Assembly (NCBI RefSeq): GCF_002902755.1
Contig: NZ_PPRS01000036.1
Coordinates: forward strand, 1-57,235
Direction: 5' to 3'
Length of the DNA: 57,235 nt
From: Mammaliicoccus lentus
GTDB lineage: Bacteria > Bacillota > Bacilli > Staphylococcales > Staphylococcaceae
Position 1 is the stretch's first letter; each line of letters begins with the position of its first letter. The notes under the pieces were generated by a model. The model was not told the DNA's origin. It worked only from the letters and a program-made list of their open reading frames with translations, and searched no databases. A program made the position numbers and the translations under genes. This document shows, one piece after another, positions 45,412 to 54,737 of this stretch.

Positions 45412-46746
45412 TTATTTTAATGATTCTGGGAAATCTTGATAGCCTTCTCTAATATTCACGACATTTTCATAGCCTTTGTTTTCTAATATACCCACTGCTA
45501 TTGAACTTCTAACACCTGACTGACAATGTACATATATTTTATCTTCTTTATTAAATGGAATATTTTCATTTAATAATTTACCATGCGGAATATTGACTGC
45601 TTGATCTAAGTGCCCATTATTCCACTCTTCATCATTACGTACGTCAAGTATATATTCTTCTTTACCAGTCATATCAACGCTATGGATGGATTGGGTTAAA
45701 ATTTCTGATTTTGGTAAACGATAACCTGCTACATTATCAAAGCCAATTAATTGTAAAGTATGTGTTGCTTGCTCAACGGTAGATTTATCACCAATTAAAT
45801 CTATACTTTTTTCATAGTCTAAATACCAACCGATTTGGTTAATGAAGTTTTTGTTGTATGGAATATTGATTGTTCCTACAGTATGACCGCCATGAAAGGC
45901 TTCTTTACTACGAAGATCAAAGGCTATTCTTACATTATCTAAACTAGGGTAAACGTTGTATGGTTGATACATGCTCATACCAAACTGATTAATTTTTTTC
46001 ATCTGTGCAAAGTGATGGGGTGGCGCTGGTTGATTTGATGTTAATTGTTCAACAAATTTAGATTCATCTGTCACATTAAATGCCCAGTTATTTATTTTTT
46101 CGTAACCTAGCGTAGACATTGGTATGGCACCTAATGCTTTACCACATGGACTTCCAGCACCGTGTCCAGGCCATATTTGAATATAATCTGGTAAATCTTT
46201 AACACCTTCTATAGATTGATACATCTGTTTTGCGCCAATCTCTGTAGTACCTTCCATTTGTACTGATTTTTCTAGTAAATCAGGTCTACCGATATCACCA
46301 ACAAAAATAAAGTCACCACTAAATAAACCCATTGGAACACTTGAGCCGCCACCTTCATCCGTGAGTAAGAAACTAATACTCTCAGGGGTATGACCAGGTG
46401 TATGCAAGACTTCTAATTTAATATTACCTACTTGAATAATATCTTGATTTTTAACAAAATTTGTATGTTCCGGCATATTTTTATAACTTAATTGATCATC
46501 ACCTTCGCCAGATACATATATATTGGCATTTAAACGTGCTGCCACGTCTCGAATTCCAGAAGCAAAATCAGCGTGAATATGTGTTTCTGCAGCTTGTGTA
46601 ATTTTAAAACCTTCGCTATCTGCAACTTCCATATATTTTGTTAAATCACGAACAGGATCAATTATTATTGCCTCTCCTGTACGTTGACAGCCAACTAAAT
46701 AAGATGCTTGAGATAAATGATTATCGTAAAATTGTTTGAAAAACAT
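45412..46746 (-). CDS. cstB: CstB persulfide dioxygenase-sulfurtransferase
   Basis: A 444-residue multidomain enzyme of sulfide detoxification. The N-terminal metallo-beta-lactamase persulfide dioxygenase has HIHADFASG and GHTPES metal ligands. It is followed by GSPCGKALG, as around the extra Cys of S. aureus CstB, then a rhodanese-like domain without active Cys and a C-terminal rhodanese with YVHCQSGVRSS. It oxidises persulfides and yields thiosulfate. It lies 28 bases after cstA on the same transcript. The S. aureus operon adds sqr after cstB; here it does not follow. Confidence 0.92.
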   Translation of the reverse strand: MFFKQFYDNHLSQASYLVGCQRTGEAIIIDPVRDLTKYMEVADSEGFKITQAAETHIHADFASGIRDVAARLNANIYVSGEGDDQLSYKNMPEHTNFVKNQDIIQVGNIKLEVLHTPGHTPESISFLLTDEGGGSSVPMGLFSGDFIFVGDIGRPDLLEKSVQMEGTTEIGAKQMYQSIEGVKDLPDYIQIWPGHGAGSPCGKALGAIPMSTLGYEKINNWAFNVTDESKFVEQLTSNQPAPPHHFAQMKKINQFGMSMYQPYNVYPSLDNVRIAFDLRSKEAFHGGHTVGTINIPYNKNFINQIGWYLDYEKSIDLIGDKSTVEQATHTLQLIGFDNVAGYRLPKSEILTQSIHSVDMTGKEEYILDVRNDEEWNNGHLDQAVNIPHGKLLNENIPFNKEDKIYVHCQSGVRSSIAVGILENKGYENVVNIREGYQDFPESLK

Positions 46747-46774
46747 GGTAAAACTCCTTTTTTAATAGATTTAA

Positions 46775-47842
46775 TTAGATGAATAAATTATGATTCGCAT
46801 TTTCCGTATCACCAATATAAGTACCTACGCCACCGTACTCAACTTCGTCTCTGAGCTCTTCTTTCTGAATTCCCATGACATCCATACTCATCGTGCAAGC
46901 GATTAATTTGATATCTTGTTCGATAGCTTGATTGATAAGCGATGGTAATGAATCAACATTTTTCTTCTTCATTACGTAGCGCATCATGATATTACCTAAA
47001 CCAAACATATTCATTTTAGAAAGTGGCATGCGTACAGATGTTTTGGGCAACATCAAATCAAACATTTTTGCAATCCCTTTCTTTTTAATGTTAACTGTTT
47101 GCTCTTTTTTCAACGCGTTAAGTCCCCAAAAAGTAAAGAAGATAGTTACATCTCTTCCTGCAGCTCTAGCACCATTTGCAATAATCATTGCTGCCACTGC
47201 TTTATCTAACTCGCCACTAAATAGTACAATTGTCGTCCCTTTAGCAGTATGATTAACTTCTAAATCTTTTAGATTTTCTTTTTGAATAATTGCATTAATT
47301 CCATTATTACTTTCATCAAGTTTAACTAAAGTATGACCAGTTTGTTTTACCCAGCTTTTAATGTCGCTAAGAAATCCAGGATCTGTGACTGTAACTTCGA
47401 TTTGGTCACCTACTCCAATATTTTTCACTTCTTTACTGATATTAACAATTGGACCTGGACATTGAAGACCACTATAGTTAAGTTGTTTACGCTCTGTTTT
47501 GATTTCTACATTTATATTGTCTTCTTGTGTATAGTGATTATTATTTTGTTCTTCATAAGCATTATAACCACCGTCTAAATTTACAACATCATAGCCTTGT
47601 TTAGCTAAATATTCACTTGCTTTGGTGCTTCTATTACCACTTTTACAGTGAATATAATAGGTTTTGTTTTTATCTTTATTGAACGATTCAATCTTATCTA
47701 CAGGATGTAATGTCGCACCTTTTATATGTGCTAGCTCATATTCCTCTTCTGTTCTGACATCAATTAATTGTCTTTGTCCTGCTAGTTTTTCTAATTCTTT
47801 TTTACTTAATTCATTGATATGCTTTTCACTATATTTTTTCAT
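46775..47842 (-). CDS. cstA: CstA multidomain sulfurtransferase
   Basis: A 355-residue fusion of three sulfur-carrier modules in the same order as S. aureus CstA: rhodanese (YIHCKSGNRS, Cys near residue 66), TusA-like (LQCPGPIVNISKEV, Cys near 128) and DsrE-like (late ACTMSMDVMG with Cys). It moves persulfide sulfur between carriers. GGAGG precedes the ATG. One CstR operator lies immediately upstream of the gene and a second one at the shared promoter region. Confidence 0.93.
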   Translation of the reverse strand: MKKYSEKHINELSKKELEKLAGQRQLIDVRTEEEYELAHIKGATLHPVDKIESFNKDKNKTYYIHCKSGNRSTKASEYLAKQGYDVVNLDGGYNAYEEQNNNHYTQEDNINVEIKTERKQLNYSGLQCPGPIVNISKEVKNIGVGDQIEVTVTDPGFLSDIKSWVKQTGHTLVKLDESNNGINAIIQKENLKDLEVNHTAKGTTIVLFSGELDKAVAAMIIANGARAAGRDVTIFFTFWGLNALKKEQTVNIKKKGIAKMFDLMLPKTSVRMPLSKMNMFGLGNIMMRYVMKKKNVDSLPSLINQAIEQDIKLIACTMSMDVMGIQKEELRDEVEYGGVGTYIGDTENANHNLFI

Positions 47843-47858
47843 AATGACCTCCTCATAA

Positions 47859-47874
47859 ATACCTGTAGGGGTAT
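47859..47874 (-). promoter_or_regulatory. CstR operator 1 (cstA side)
   Basis: ATACCTGTAGGGGTAT, identical to operator 2. It lies between the cstA promoter and start codon. CsoR-family repressors bind such ATACC...GGTAT dyads. Confidence 0.8.
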
Positions 47875-47902
47875 GATAAATGAAAAACCAACCTTTGTCA
47901 AA
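47873..47902 (-). promoter_or_regulatory. Promoter of cstAB
   Basis: On the minus strand TTGACA (47902-47897), 18-base spacer and TATCAT (47878-47873). Flanked by both operators. Confidence 0.6.
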
Positions 47903-47917
47903 TACCTGTAGGGGTAT
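47902..47917. promoter_or_regulatory. CstR operator 2 (central)
   Basis: Second copy of ATACCTGTAGGGGTAT, located between the two divergent -35 boxes and embedded in a larger inverted repeat (47892-47927), so one site can control both directions. Confidence 0.8.
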
Positions 47918-47946
47918 TTGACAAAGTTGTTTTAATCATTTATTAT
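47918..47946 (+). promoter_or_regulatory. Promoter of cstR-tauE
   Basis: Perfect TTGACA (47918-47923), 17-base spacer and TATTAT (47941-47946). Confidence 0.8.
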
Positions 47947-47979
47947 GATTTTATTCAATTAACAGTGGAGGAATTAAAC

Positions 47980-48240
47980 ATGAATTATGATAAAACAATG
48001 ATTAATCGTATTAATAGAGTACAAGGACAATTAAATGGTGTTGTAAAAATGATGGAAGAAGGAAAAGATTGTAAAGATGTAATCACTCAAATCAGTGCAT
48101 CCAAAAGTTCCCTACAGCGTTTAATGGGCATTATTATTAGTGAAAATTTAATAGAATGTGTAAAAGCAGCCGAGCAAAATGGAGAAAACTCTCAAGAGTT
48201 AATTAATGAAGCAGTTAACTTATTGGTGAAAAGTAAATAA
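47980..48240 (+). CDS. cstR: CstR persulfide-sensing repressor (CsoR family)
   Basis: An 86-residue all-helical tetrameric repressor, the same length as S. aureus CstR. The RVQGQLNGVVKMMEEGKDCKDVITQI helix with the first sensor Cys, and a second Cys in NLIECVKAAEQ, form the pair that becomes cross-linked by polysulfide. Copper-sensing CsoR keeps a His near the second Cys that is not in place here, which supports CstR. The ATG at 47980 has GGAGG 8 bases upstream. It is divergent from cstAB, with two operators between. Confidence 0.92.
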   Translation: MNYDKTMINRINRVQGQLNGVVKMMEEGKDCKDVITQISASKSSLQRLMGIIISENLIECVKAAEQNGENSQELINEAVNLLVKSK

Positions 48241-48995
48241 TGGAGATTGTTACAGTTGTTATTATGTTACTCATCGGAGTGTTCGGAGGATTTATATCTG
48301 GTTTAGTCGGTATAGGTGGTGCTATTATTATTTATCCAGCTATTTTATTGTTACCACCACTATTTGGGGCTCCTGCATATAGCCCATATATAGCATCGGG
48401 ACTTACTTCTAGCCAAGTCTTTTTCAGTACTTTAAGTGGTTCATTGAAAGCTCGAAAAAAAGCAGAATTCTCGTCGCAATTAATTATTTACATGGGTGGA
48501 GGCATGATTATAGGAAGCATGTTAGGAGCATTTCTAGCAAATTTATTTGATACTACTTTTGTAAATATGACTTATATTATCATTGCCTCACTTGCATTAA
48601 TTTTAATGTTCATTAAAGTCGAATCTCGTTCAGGCGAACCTGCTTTTAATAAACCCTTACTAGTTATTATAAGTCTTTTCGTTGGTATTATTTCGGGTAT
48701 AGTAGGCGCAGGAGGTGCCTTTATTATCATTCCTATATTATTAGTTTTATTCAAATTACCAATGAATACGGTGGTTGCTAATAGTATAGTAATTGCGTTT
48801 ATATCTTCAATTGGTGCCTTTACCATTAAACTTATACAGGGATTTGTTCCTTTTGAAGACGCATTATTTCTAATAATAGGGAGTATTCTCTTTGCTCCCT
48901 TAGGTTTGAAATTAAGTAAAAAGATCCCTAACTTCATACAAAAATGGATTATAAGTATTTTAATCATTGTTGCAATTATTCAACTTATCTTTTAA
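48240..48995 (+). CDS. tauE: TauE/SafE-family sulfite/sulfonate exporter
   Basis: A 251-residue membrane protein with about eight helices and the two internal GLVGIGGAIIIYPAI-like and GIVGAGGAFIIIPIL repeats of the TauE/SafE family. It probably exports sulfite or thiosulfate produced by CstB. Its ATG overlaps the cstR stop (TAATG), so the two are translationally coupled, as in S. aureus. Confidence 0.9.
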   Translation: MEIVTVVIMLLIGVFGGFISGLVGIGGAIIIYPAILLLPPLFGAPAYSPYIASGLTSSQVFFSTLSGSLKARKKAEFSSQLIIYMGGGMIIGSMLGAFLANLFDTTFVNMTYIIIASLALILMFIKVESRSGEPAFNKPLLVIISLFVGIISGIVGAGGAFIIIPILLVLFKLPMNTVVANSIVIAFISSIGAFTIKLIQGFVPFEDALFLIIGSILFAPLGLKLSKKIPNFIQKWIISILIIVAIIQLIF

Positions 48996-49281
48996 TCAAT
49001 GAAATTTGTCAGGCAACTCCTGATATTTATAATTATACACACCAAAAATTAGGTATTAGTATCACAAAATAGCATTCAATAACTATGGATATCGTAAAGG
49101 GATTAGAAAAGAGAAACATAAAATCAATAATAAAGAATTCGATTATTCAAAAGACCTTTGTGACATTGTATCAAAAAAACAAAAAGCCTATCATTTTCTA
49201 TTTAAATCTTAGTGATAAAGTACAAGAATTAAATCGCTTTACAAGTGTCATGTTTATTATCTTTATATTATTTAACCTAAA

Positions 49282-49325
49282 CTGAAAATCCACCCAATTA
49301 ATCTTTAAATTGGGTGGATTTTCAG
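49282..49325 (+). terminator. Strong terminator hairpin
   Basis: CTGAAAATCCACCCAATT and its complement around the loop AATCTTTA (49282-49325), an 18-bp stem. Probably ends the cstR-tauE transcript. Confidence 0.75.
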
Positions 49326-49557
49326 GATTATTTATTATATGGCTCTCCTTATCAATTATTTTGCTAAAAAATGTTATGTTTCTCCGCTACCTTTTTCATC
49401 AAGTATTATATTGAAACAACATATCATCATTTGATACTCGTATATATAAGAAATAAATATCAATAAGTACATACTTGCATGAATAAAGTAAACATCATGT
49501 ATTCCTTTGAAGAACTTATTTGATATGAAATTATTACTATCTTAAACTAATAAATTC

Positions 49558-49603
49558 AAAAATACGGTAAAGTTAGAATTTGTACTAACTTTACCGTATT
49601 TTT
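49558..49603 (-). terminator. Terminator of the capsule operon
   Basis: Perfect 19-bp arms (49558-49576 and 49585-49603) around an eight-base loop, immediately downstream of the last leftward capsule gene. Confidence 0.85.
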
Positions 49604-49652
49604 AGTACTGAAAGACATAATATTTTCAGCACTTATTGAGGTCCTTGATAAA

Positions 49653-50537
49653 TCACACTTCCTTAATACCATCTTTTTGTTTATTAATTGTCTTTCTGTA
49701 AGATTCAATTTCATTTGTGAATCTAGCTGTATATTCAAAGTCATCAATATCCTTTGAATAAGTTAAATTTCCATATAATTTATTAAATATTGTTACTTTG
49801 CCAAATAATTTTAATAAAACTTTTGGTAATTTAATACTCATACTTTTCTTATTTTGCAGTTCTCTCATTTTAAAAATTGCATGATTCGTATTTAAGTAAT
49901 CATTATTTTGAGGATGTAATATGCCTGAACCTTCATTCTCAATAAGTTCGTTAATATAAATCTCAAGATTTTCAATATATATACTACTTCTTTGATTATC
50001 AATTCGAGGATACAGAGGTAAAATATTAGATAGTTTAATTAACTTACTAAAATTACCTGGTGCTGATTCACCATAAATCATTGGTGGTCTTAAAACAGCA
50101 ACCTTAAATTCATTTGATTGAATTTCACTTAACATTTCTTCTGCACGTAGTTTTGATATTCCATATGAAGTTATTGGTTTAGTTAAAGTTTTATTATTTA
50201 TAATAACTTCTTTCCCCACTTCGCCATCAAGTCCAAATACTGACATTGTACTAAAGAATATAAACTGATTAACTCCTTCGGTTTTAGCTTTTTCAGCTAG
50301 TTCTTTAGTTAAATGGTAATTTACATTCATATAATCTACCATAGTAGCATTTGGGTTATTATTATGTACAATTGCGGCTAAATGTATAACGACGTTATAT
50401 TTACTAAAATCTAATGCTTTCCACTGATTTCCTCGAACATTAATTTGATCAACAACATGACCTTGTGCTTTTAAATAATTATTTAAACGTTTTCCAACAT
50501 ATCCATTCTTACCAGTGATTAAAATTGTTTTTCCCAT
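49653..50537 (-). CDS. capN: CapN-like NAD-dependent epimerase/dehydratase
   Basis: A 294-residue short-chain dehydrogenase of the extended type, matching S. aureus CapN along its length: TGKNGYVGKRLNNYL (Rossmann GxxGxxG), WKALDFSKYNVVIHLAAIVHNN, then SYGISKLRAEEML with the Tyr-Lys catalytic pair, and VLRPPMIYGESAPGNF. It modifies a nucleotide sugar for the capsule repeat unit. It is the last gene of the operon and overlaps the capM stop by one base (TAATG). Confidence 0.88.
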   Translation of the reverse strand: MGKTILITGKNGYVGKRLNNYLKAQGHVVDQINVRGNQWKALDFSKYNVVIHLAAIVHNNNPNATMVDYMNVNYHLTKELAEKAKTEGVNQFIFFSTMSVFGLDGEVGKEVIINNKTLTKPITSYGISKLRAEEMLSEIQSNEFKVAVLRPPMIYGESAPGNFSKLIKLSNILPLYPRIDNQRSSIYIENLEIYINELIENEGSGILHPQNNDYLNTNHAIFKMRELQNKKSMSIKLPKVLLKLFGKVTIFNKLYGNLTYSKDIDDFEYTARFTNEIESYRKTINKQKDGIKEV

Positions 50538-51094
50538 TAATGTTTCACACCTTCAGATGTTATCGTGTTTCTAATCGTTTTGTATATAATAAACATATCT
50601 AAAATAAAAGTTTGGTTTTCAACATAATATTTATCATATTGAACTTTTTGATCATCTGTAATATCATCTCTACCCATAACTTGTGCTAAGCCTGTTAATC
50701 CAGGTTTTACTGTATGTACATTTTCATTCGTTCTTTTAGCAATCAAATCATATTGATTATATAAAGCTGGTCTTGGACCAACTACAGACATATCGCCTTT
50801 AATAATATTAAATAATTGAGGCAATTCATCGATTGAAGTTCTTCTAATAAAACGTCCTGATTTAGTAATGTACATATTTGCATCAATTTTATCCGTCGCT
50901 ACATCGGGTGTTTCAACTTTCATAGATCTAAATTTATAAATATTAAAGATTTCATTATTTATACCAGGTCGCTTTTGTTTAAAAACGACTGGACCTTTAG
51001 ATTCTAATTTAATAATAATCGATGTAATTATTAAAAAGGGAGAGGCAATAAGAATAGCAAATAATGAACTTGTAAAATCAAATAGTCTTTTCAA
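50537..51094 (-). CDS. capM: CapM-like initiating sugar transferase
   Basis: A 185-residue polyprenyl-phosphate sugar transferase, the same length as S. aureus CapM. One N-terminal hairpin helix is followed by the conserved KQKRPGINNEIFNIYKFRSM, SIDELPQLFNIIKGDMSVVGPRP and VKPGLTGLAQVMGRDDITD blocks. It puts the first sugar phosphate on undecaprenyl phosphate at the membrane and so starts repeat-unit synthesis. Confidence 0.92.
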   Translation of the reverse strand: MKRLFDFTSSLFAILIASPFLIITSIIIKLESKGPVVFKQKRPGINNEIFNIYKFRSMKVETPDVATDKIDANMYITKSGRFIRRTSIDELPQLFNIIKGDMSVVGPRPALYNQYDLIAKRTNENVHTVKPGLTGLAQVMGRDDITDDQKVQYDKYYVENQTFILDMFIIYKTIRNTITSEGVKH

Positions 51095-51139
51095 TTCTAT
51101 TTTTCTCCTTTATACTCATTAACTTCACTTTCAATTCCT

Positions 51140-52276
51140 TTATTTTCGTTCCTTTAGTTTAAAATTGTAAAATCTCATCATTTTTTCCCATATTATTTCA
51201 TTGGAAAAATTATTATTTACCCATTCCTCACCCTTTGTTCCCATACGAGCTTTTAATTTTTCATTTATTAATAATAGCTCGATTTTTTCAGCAATTTTTA
51301 CATAGTCTCCTGGTTCAACTATAAATCCAGTTTCATTATTTATAACTGTATCTTTTGCACCAGTGACGTTATAAGTTATAGTAGGTATTCCTAATGCTTG
51401 GGCCTCTATACTCACATTCCCAAAACCTTCTCTATATGTCGGAAAAATAAAAACATCCATATTATTGTAATAATTAACTGGATTATCAACATGGTTTTTG
51501 TAAACAACATTTTTATTTTCCAATATGAAAGTTAAATCATTTTTACTTATAGAATCACCATCTTCAATCGAGCCAATAACTAATAACTTTACATTACTAT
51601 ATTTTTTCTCTATTATCTTAAAAGCTTTTACTAAATCTTCAATGCCTTTATCTTTAACTAACCTACCTAAATAACCAATAACAAATTGTCCATTAAGTTT
51701 TTTCAGTATATCGTTTTCTATTTTGTTATTATTTTTACTATATTCTTTTAAATTCAAACCATTTGAACTTCCATTACCAAAGACTATTATATTTTTACCA
51801 TTATTTAAGTTCAACTCAATTACTCGAGTTTTTAAACTTTCAGAAATTGCTATAATATCAGTGGCACAAAACATAGCTATTTTTTCCATTAAAAATAATA
51901 TTTTATATTTAATGCCTGAAACTGTTTCTAATCGAAGACCGCGTACCGTATATACTCTGTGTGGTCTTCTGGTAATATATGAAGCAACCATCCCTAACAG
52001 ACCGGCTTTTGGTGTTCCTGCATTCACAATATATGGTCGTTCTTTTATAAATAAACAAATTAAATTTAACAAAGATTTTATATCTTTTAAAATAGAAATT
52101 TCTCTATTCATTTCTATTTTATGAATTATATCATTTGGATATTGTTCTAATTCCTTCCCTTCTGAAGAAATCAGATGCATATTTATACCATTCTTTCTTA
52201 AATATTCAATTTGTCCTTTTAACAAATATACACTTTTGGATACTGTTATTAATTGAAATACTTTTCTTTTTTTCAT
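51140..52276 (-). CDS. Glycosyltransferase family 4 (capsule)
   Basis: A 378-residue GT-B fold glycosyltransferase. The N-terminal part has the GT4 acceptor domain with NAGTPKAGLLGMVASYI. The C-terminal donor domain has GYLGRLVKDKGIEDL, then FPTYREGFGNVSIEAQALGIPTI with the EGFG...E pattern of family 4. It adds one sugar of the capsule repeat unit at the inner membrane face. I choose the ATG at 52276, which has GGAT 6 bases upstream, over a TTG four codons earlier. Confidence 0.85.
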   Translation of the reverse strand: MKKRKVFQLITVSKSVYLLKGQIEYLRKNGINMHLISSEGKELEQYPNDIIHKIEMNREISILKDIKSLLNLICLFIKERPYIVNAGTPKAGLLGMVASYITRRPHRVYTVRGLRLETVSGIKYKILFLMEKIAMFCATDIIAISESLKTRVIELNLNNGKNIIVFGNGSSNGLNLKEYSKNNNKIENDILKKLNGQFVIGYLGRLVKDKGIEDLVKAFKIIEKKYSNVKLLVIGSIEDGDSISKNDLTFILENKNVVYKNHVDNPVNYYNNMDVFIFPTYREGFGNVSIEAQALGIPTITYNVTGAKDTVINNETGFIVEPGDYVKIAEKIELLLINEKLKARMGTKGEEWVNNNFSNEIIWEKMMRFYNFKLKERK

Positions 52277-52322
52277 TTTATCATCCAAATCTTAAATGTT
52301 ATTTTGAATAAATTTTGATTTT

Positions 52323-53597
52323 TTATAATCTCCATACAGTCTGATTGTATTTTAAATCATTATTCTTAATTAGCCCTTTGATATCAATAACTAGCCCATT
52401 ATCATTCAATAATTCTAAATAGCTATTTTTATCTTCAATATAATCATTGTGAGGAACTGCGAAAATTAATGAATCTGTTTTTGTCATTTCATTTTTATCT
52501 TTTAATTCAATACCATATAATTTTTTGGCAGTTTCTTTATCTGCTTCTACATCATTAACGATAACATTCATACCATAGTCTTCTAGTTCTCGAACAATAT
52601 CAATAACTTTAGTATTTCTTAAATCAGGACAATTCTCTTTAAATGTTAATCCCAATAAGTTAATTGTCATGCCTTGTACTTCTATACCTTTTTTTAATAA
52701 TTCTTTGATAATATTAGAAGCTACATACTTAGACATATTGTCGTTGATACGTCTACCAGCTAATATTACTTCAGGATGATGTCCTAATTCTTGTGCTTTA
52801 TGTGTTAAGTAATATGGATCCACACCGATACAATGTCCACCTACTAATCCAGGTTTGAAGTTTAAGAAGTTCCACTTTGTTCCTGATGCATCTAACACTT
52901 CTGAAGTATCAATTCCAACTTTATCAAAAATAATAGCAATCTCGTTCATTAGAGCAATGTTGACATCACGCTGCGTATTTTCTATAACCTTAGCCGCTTC
53001 TGCTACCTTTATAGATGATGCTTTATGCACACCTGCTTTTACTACCATGCTATAAACTTCTGCAACAACTTCTAGGACCTCAGGTGTTTGACCAGAAACT
53101 ACTTTTGTAATAGTTTCAAATGTATGTACTTTATCACCAGGATTAATTCGCTCAGGAGAATATCCGACAAAGAAATCTGAACCATTAGTTAGGCCAGAGA
53201 ATTTTTCAAGTACTGGGACACAATCTTCTTCTGTAGCACCAGGATATACAGTAGATTCATAAACTACTATAGTATCTTCTGTTAAAGCTTTACCAACTGT
53301 TTCACTAGCTTTAATCAATGGTGTTAAATCAGGTTGATTATTTTTATTAATTGGCGTAGGCACTGCTACAATAATAAAATCAGCTTTACTTAATTCTTCA
53401 GGTTCATTAGTAAACTTAATATTACTTTTCTTTAAATCCTCATCATTCACTTCATTCGTGCGATCATAACCATTTTTCAATTCATTAATTCTTGTTTTAT
53501 TAATATCAAACCCCACAACTTTTTGTTGCTTCCCGAAAGCAACAGCTACAGGTAAACCTACATAACCCAATCCAACAACAGCAATTTTTCTATTCAT
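52323..53597 (-). CDS. UDP-sugar 6-dehydrogenase, TviB/WbpA/WecC type
   Basis: A 424-residue nucleotide-sugar dehydrogenase that oxidises C6 of a UDP-hexose or UDP-N-acetylhexosamine to the uronic acid. The N-terminal NAD site is VVGLGYVGLPVAVAFGK. The active site has GLVGGHCIGVDPYY with the catalytic Cys, LLGLTFKENCPDLRN follows, and VPTPIN and YSPERINPGD lie between. It resembles the UDP-GlcNAc/UDP-GalNAc group more than UDP-glucose dehydrogenase; the exact substrate is uncertain. It supplies an acidic sugar for the capsule. Good RBS GAGGAG. Confidence 0.88.
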   Translation of the reverse strand: MNRKIAVVGLGYVGLPVAVAFGKQQKVVGFDINKTRINELKNGYDRTNEVNDEDLKKSNIKFTNEPEELSKADFIIVAVPTPINKNNQPDLTPLIKASETVGKALTEDTIVVYESTVYPGATEEDCVPVLEKFSGLTNGSDFFVGYSPERINPGDKVHTFETITKVVSGQTPEVLEVVAEVYSMVVKAGVHKASSIKVAEAAKVIENTQRDVNIALMNEIAIIFDKVGIDTSEVLDASGTKWNFLNFKPGLVGGHCIGVDPYYLTHKAQELGHHPEVILAGRRINDNMSKYVASNIIKELLKKGIEVQGMTINLLGLTFKENCPDLRNTKVIDIVRELEDYGMNVIVNDVEADKETAKKLYGIELKDKNEMTKTDSLIFAVPHNDYIEDKNSYLELLNDNGLVIDIKGLIKNNDLKYNQTVWRL

Positions 53598-53600
53598 TTT

Positions 53601-54737
53601 TTATTTCTCCTCATATATAGATTTAATAAACGCTTCCCTTTGACGTTGAATATTTCCACTCAAATAATTTTCTGCTCTTTTTAAATTAATTTCTGACATT
53701 TCTTTTCTGAGTCTTGTATTATGTAAAACTTCTTCTAATTGATAAGAAAATGTTTTATAATCTTTAACTTTGTGAATAAATTTAGAATCTAAAAGTTCGG
53801 GTATTCCTCCTGCATTTGAGCCTAGGCATGGTATACCATTAGACATTGCTTCTATAAGTGCCCTAGGTAAGCCTTCTGTATAACTTGGTTGTATATATAA
53901 ATCTAATTCTTTCAACCACTCATTTATAGGGTCACCACCTTGAACAGCACCTTTTAGTACAACTTTTCCCTCTAAATTGTATTTCTTTATTTTTTTTAAC
54001 CATTTCTCTTGCGGCCCATTCCCAACAATTTCAAAGATAAAATTTTCATCTATTAGTGATAAACTTTTTAATGCTGTATCTATGCCTTTATACTCCGTAT
54101 CTAAGCTACCTATTAAACCTATTTTATATATTTGGTTAGTTTTCACTTTATAATCACTATTTATATTATTTATAAAAACATTAGAGGCCGTATAAGACTT
54201 GAAGTTAGTTGGATATTTTTCTTGTAAATACTTTTTTGTGACATACATTACGTTTTTAGCATTATATATATAATGTTTTGTTTTATATTTATTTATTACT
54301 GCCATAAATTTCCCTAGAATTGATCCATGATACCAAAGAGCTTCCCATGGGTCTCCAACTAATTCTATTCCAAAATCTATATTCCTTTTTTTTAAATGAT
54401 GCATAGCTATATATCCAATTTCACTAGGTAATCGTATAATAACTATTTCATTACCAGTTATATGTTCATCAATAAAAGTTTCTATTTGTTTTCTTTTTAA
54501 TAAAAAGTCCACTTTCTTCTCCAAAAAAGTTATGGGTTGAATTTCAATATGATTTGATGAAGCTTTAACTAAATTTTTTTCTGAATAATTATTTTTTTGT
54601 ATACGAGATATAAATTCTATTTTTTTAATAGGAGGTATTTTATAATTATTAAGAGTCTTTTCAGAAAATTTTCCAGTGGAATAATAAGAGTCATTAATTT
54701 TTATAAACTTGTGATCATGAATAAATACTAATTTCAT
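53601..54737 (-). CDS. Glycosyltransferase family 4 (capsule)
   Basis: A 378-residue GT-B glycosyltransferase. The donor domain has [18 protein letters not shown] and [24 protein letters not shown] (EGLP...E motif of GT4). The N-terminal acceptor domain is poorly conserved and probably defines the linkage. Its start overlaps the capI-like stop by 4 bases. It is 3 bases from the dehydrogenase gene, within one operon. Confidence 0.85.
   Translation of the reverse strand: MKLVFIHDHKFIKINDSYYSTGKFSEKTLNNYKIPPIKKIEFISRIQKNNYSEKNLVKASSNHIEIQPITFLEKKVDFLLKRKQIETFIDEHITGNEIVIIRLPSEIGYIAMHHLKKRNIDFGIELVGDPWEALWYHGSILGKFMAVINKYKTKHYIYNAKNVMYVTKKYLQEKYPTNFKSYTASNVFINNINSDYKVKTNQIYKIGLIGSLDTEYKGIDTALKSLSLIDENFIFEIVGNGPQEKWLKKIKKYNLEGKVVLKGAVQGGDPINEWLKELDLYIQPSYTEGLPRALIEAMSNGIPCLGSNAGGIPELLDSKFIHKVKDYKTFSYQLEEVLHNTRLRKEMSEINLKRAENYLSGNIQRQREAFIKSIYEEK

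Larger units (their letters stand above)
48996..49652. other. Non-coding stretch between tauE and the capsule operon
   Basis: A 657-base AT-rich region with two strong hairpins (49282-49325 and 49558-49603). A run of open codons at about 49074-49212 (AFNNYGYRKGIRKEKHK...) has no start and no recognised relatives; it may be a gene remnant. Another open frame at 49085-49285 lacks a binding site. No promoter or RNA gene was recognised. Confidence 0.5.

Noticed and set aside
49085-49285. 66-codon frame after tauE, and a second open stretch in another frame, considered as a transposase remnant
   Set aside because: No start signal, no transposase motif I could confirm, no terminal inverted repeats; kept only as unexplained intergenic sequence.
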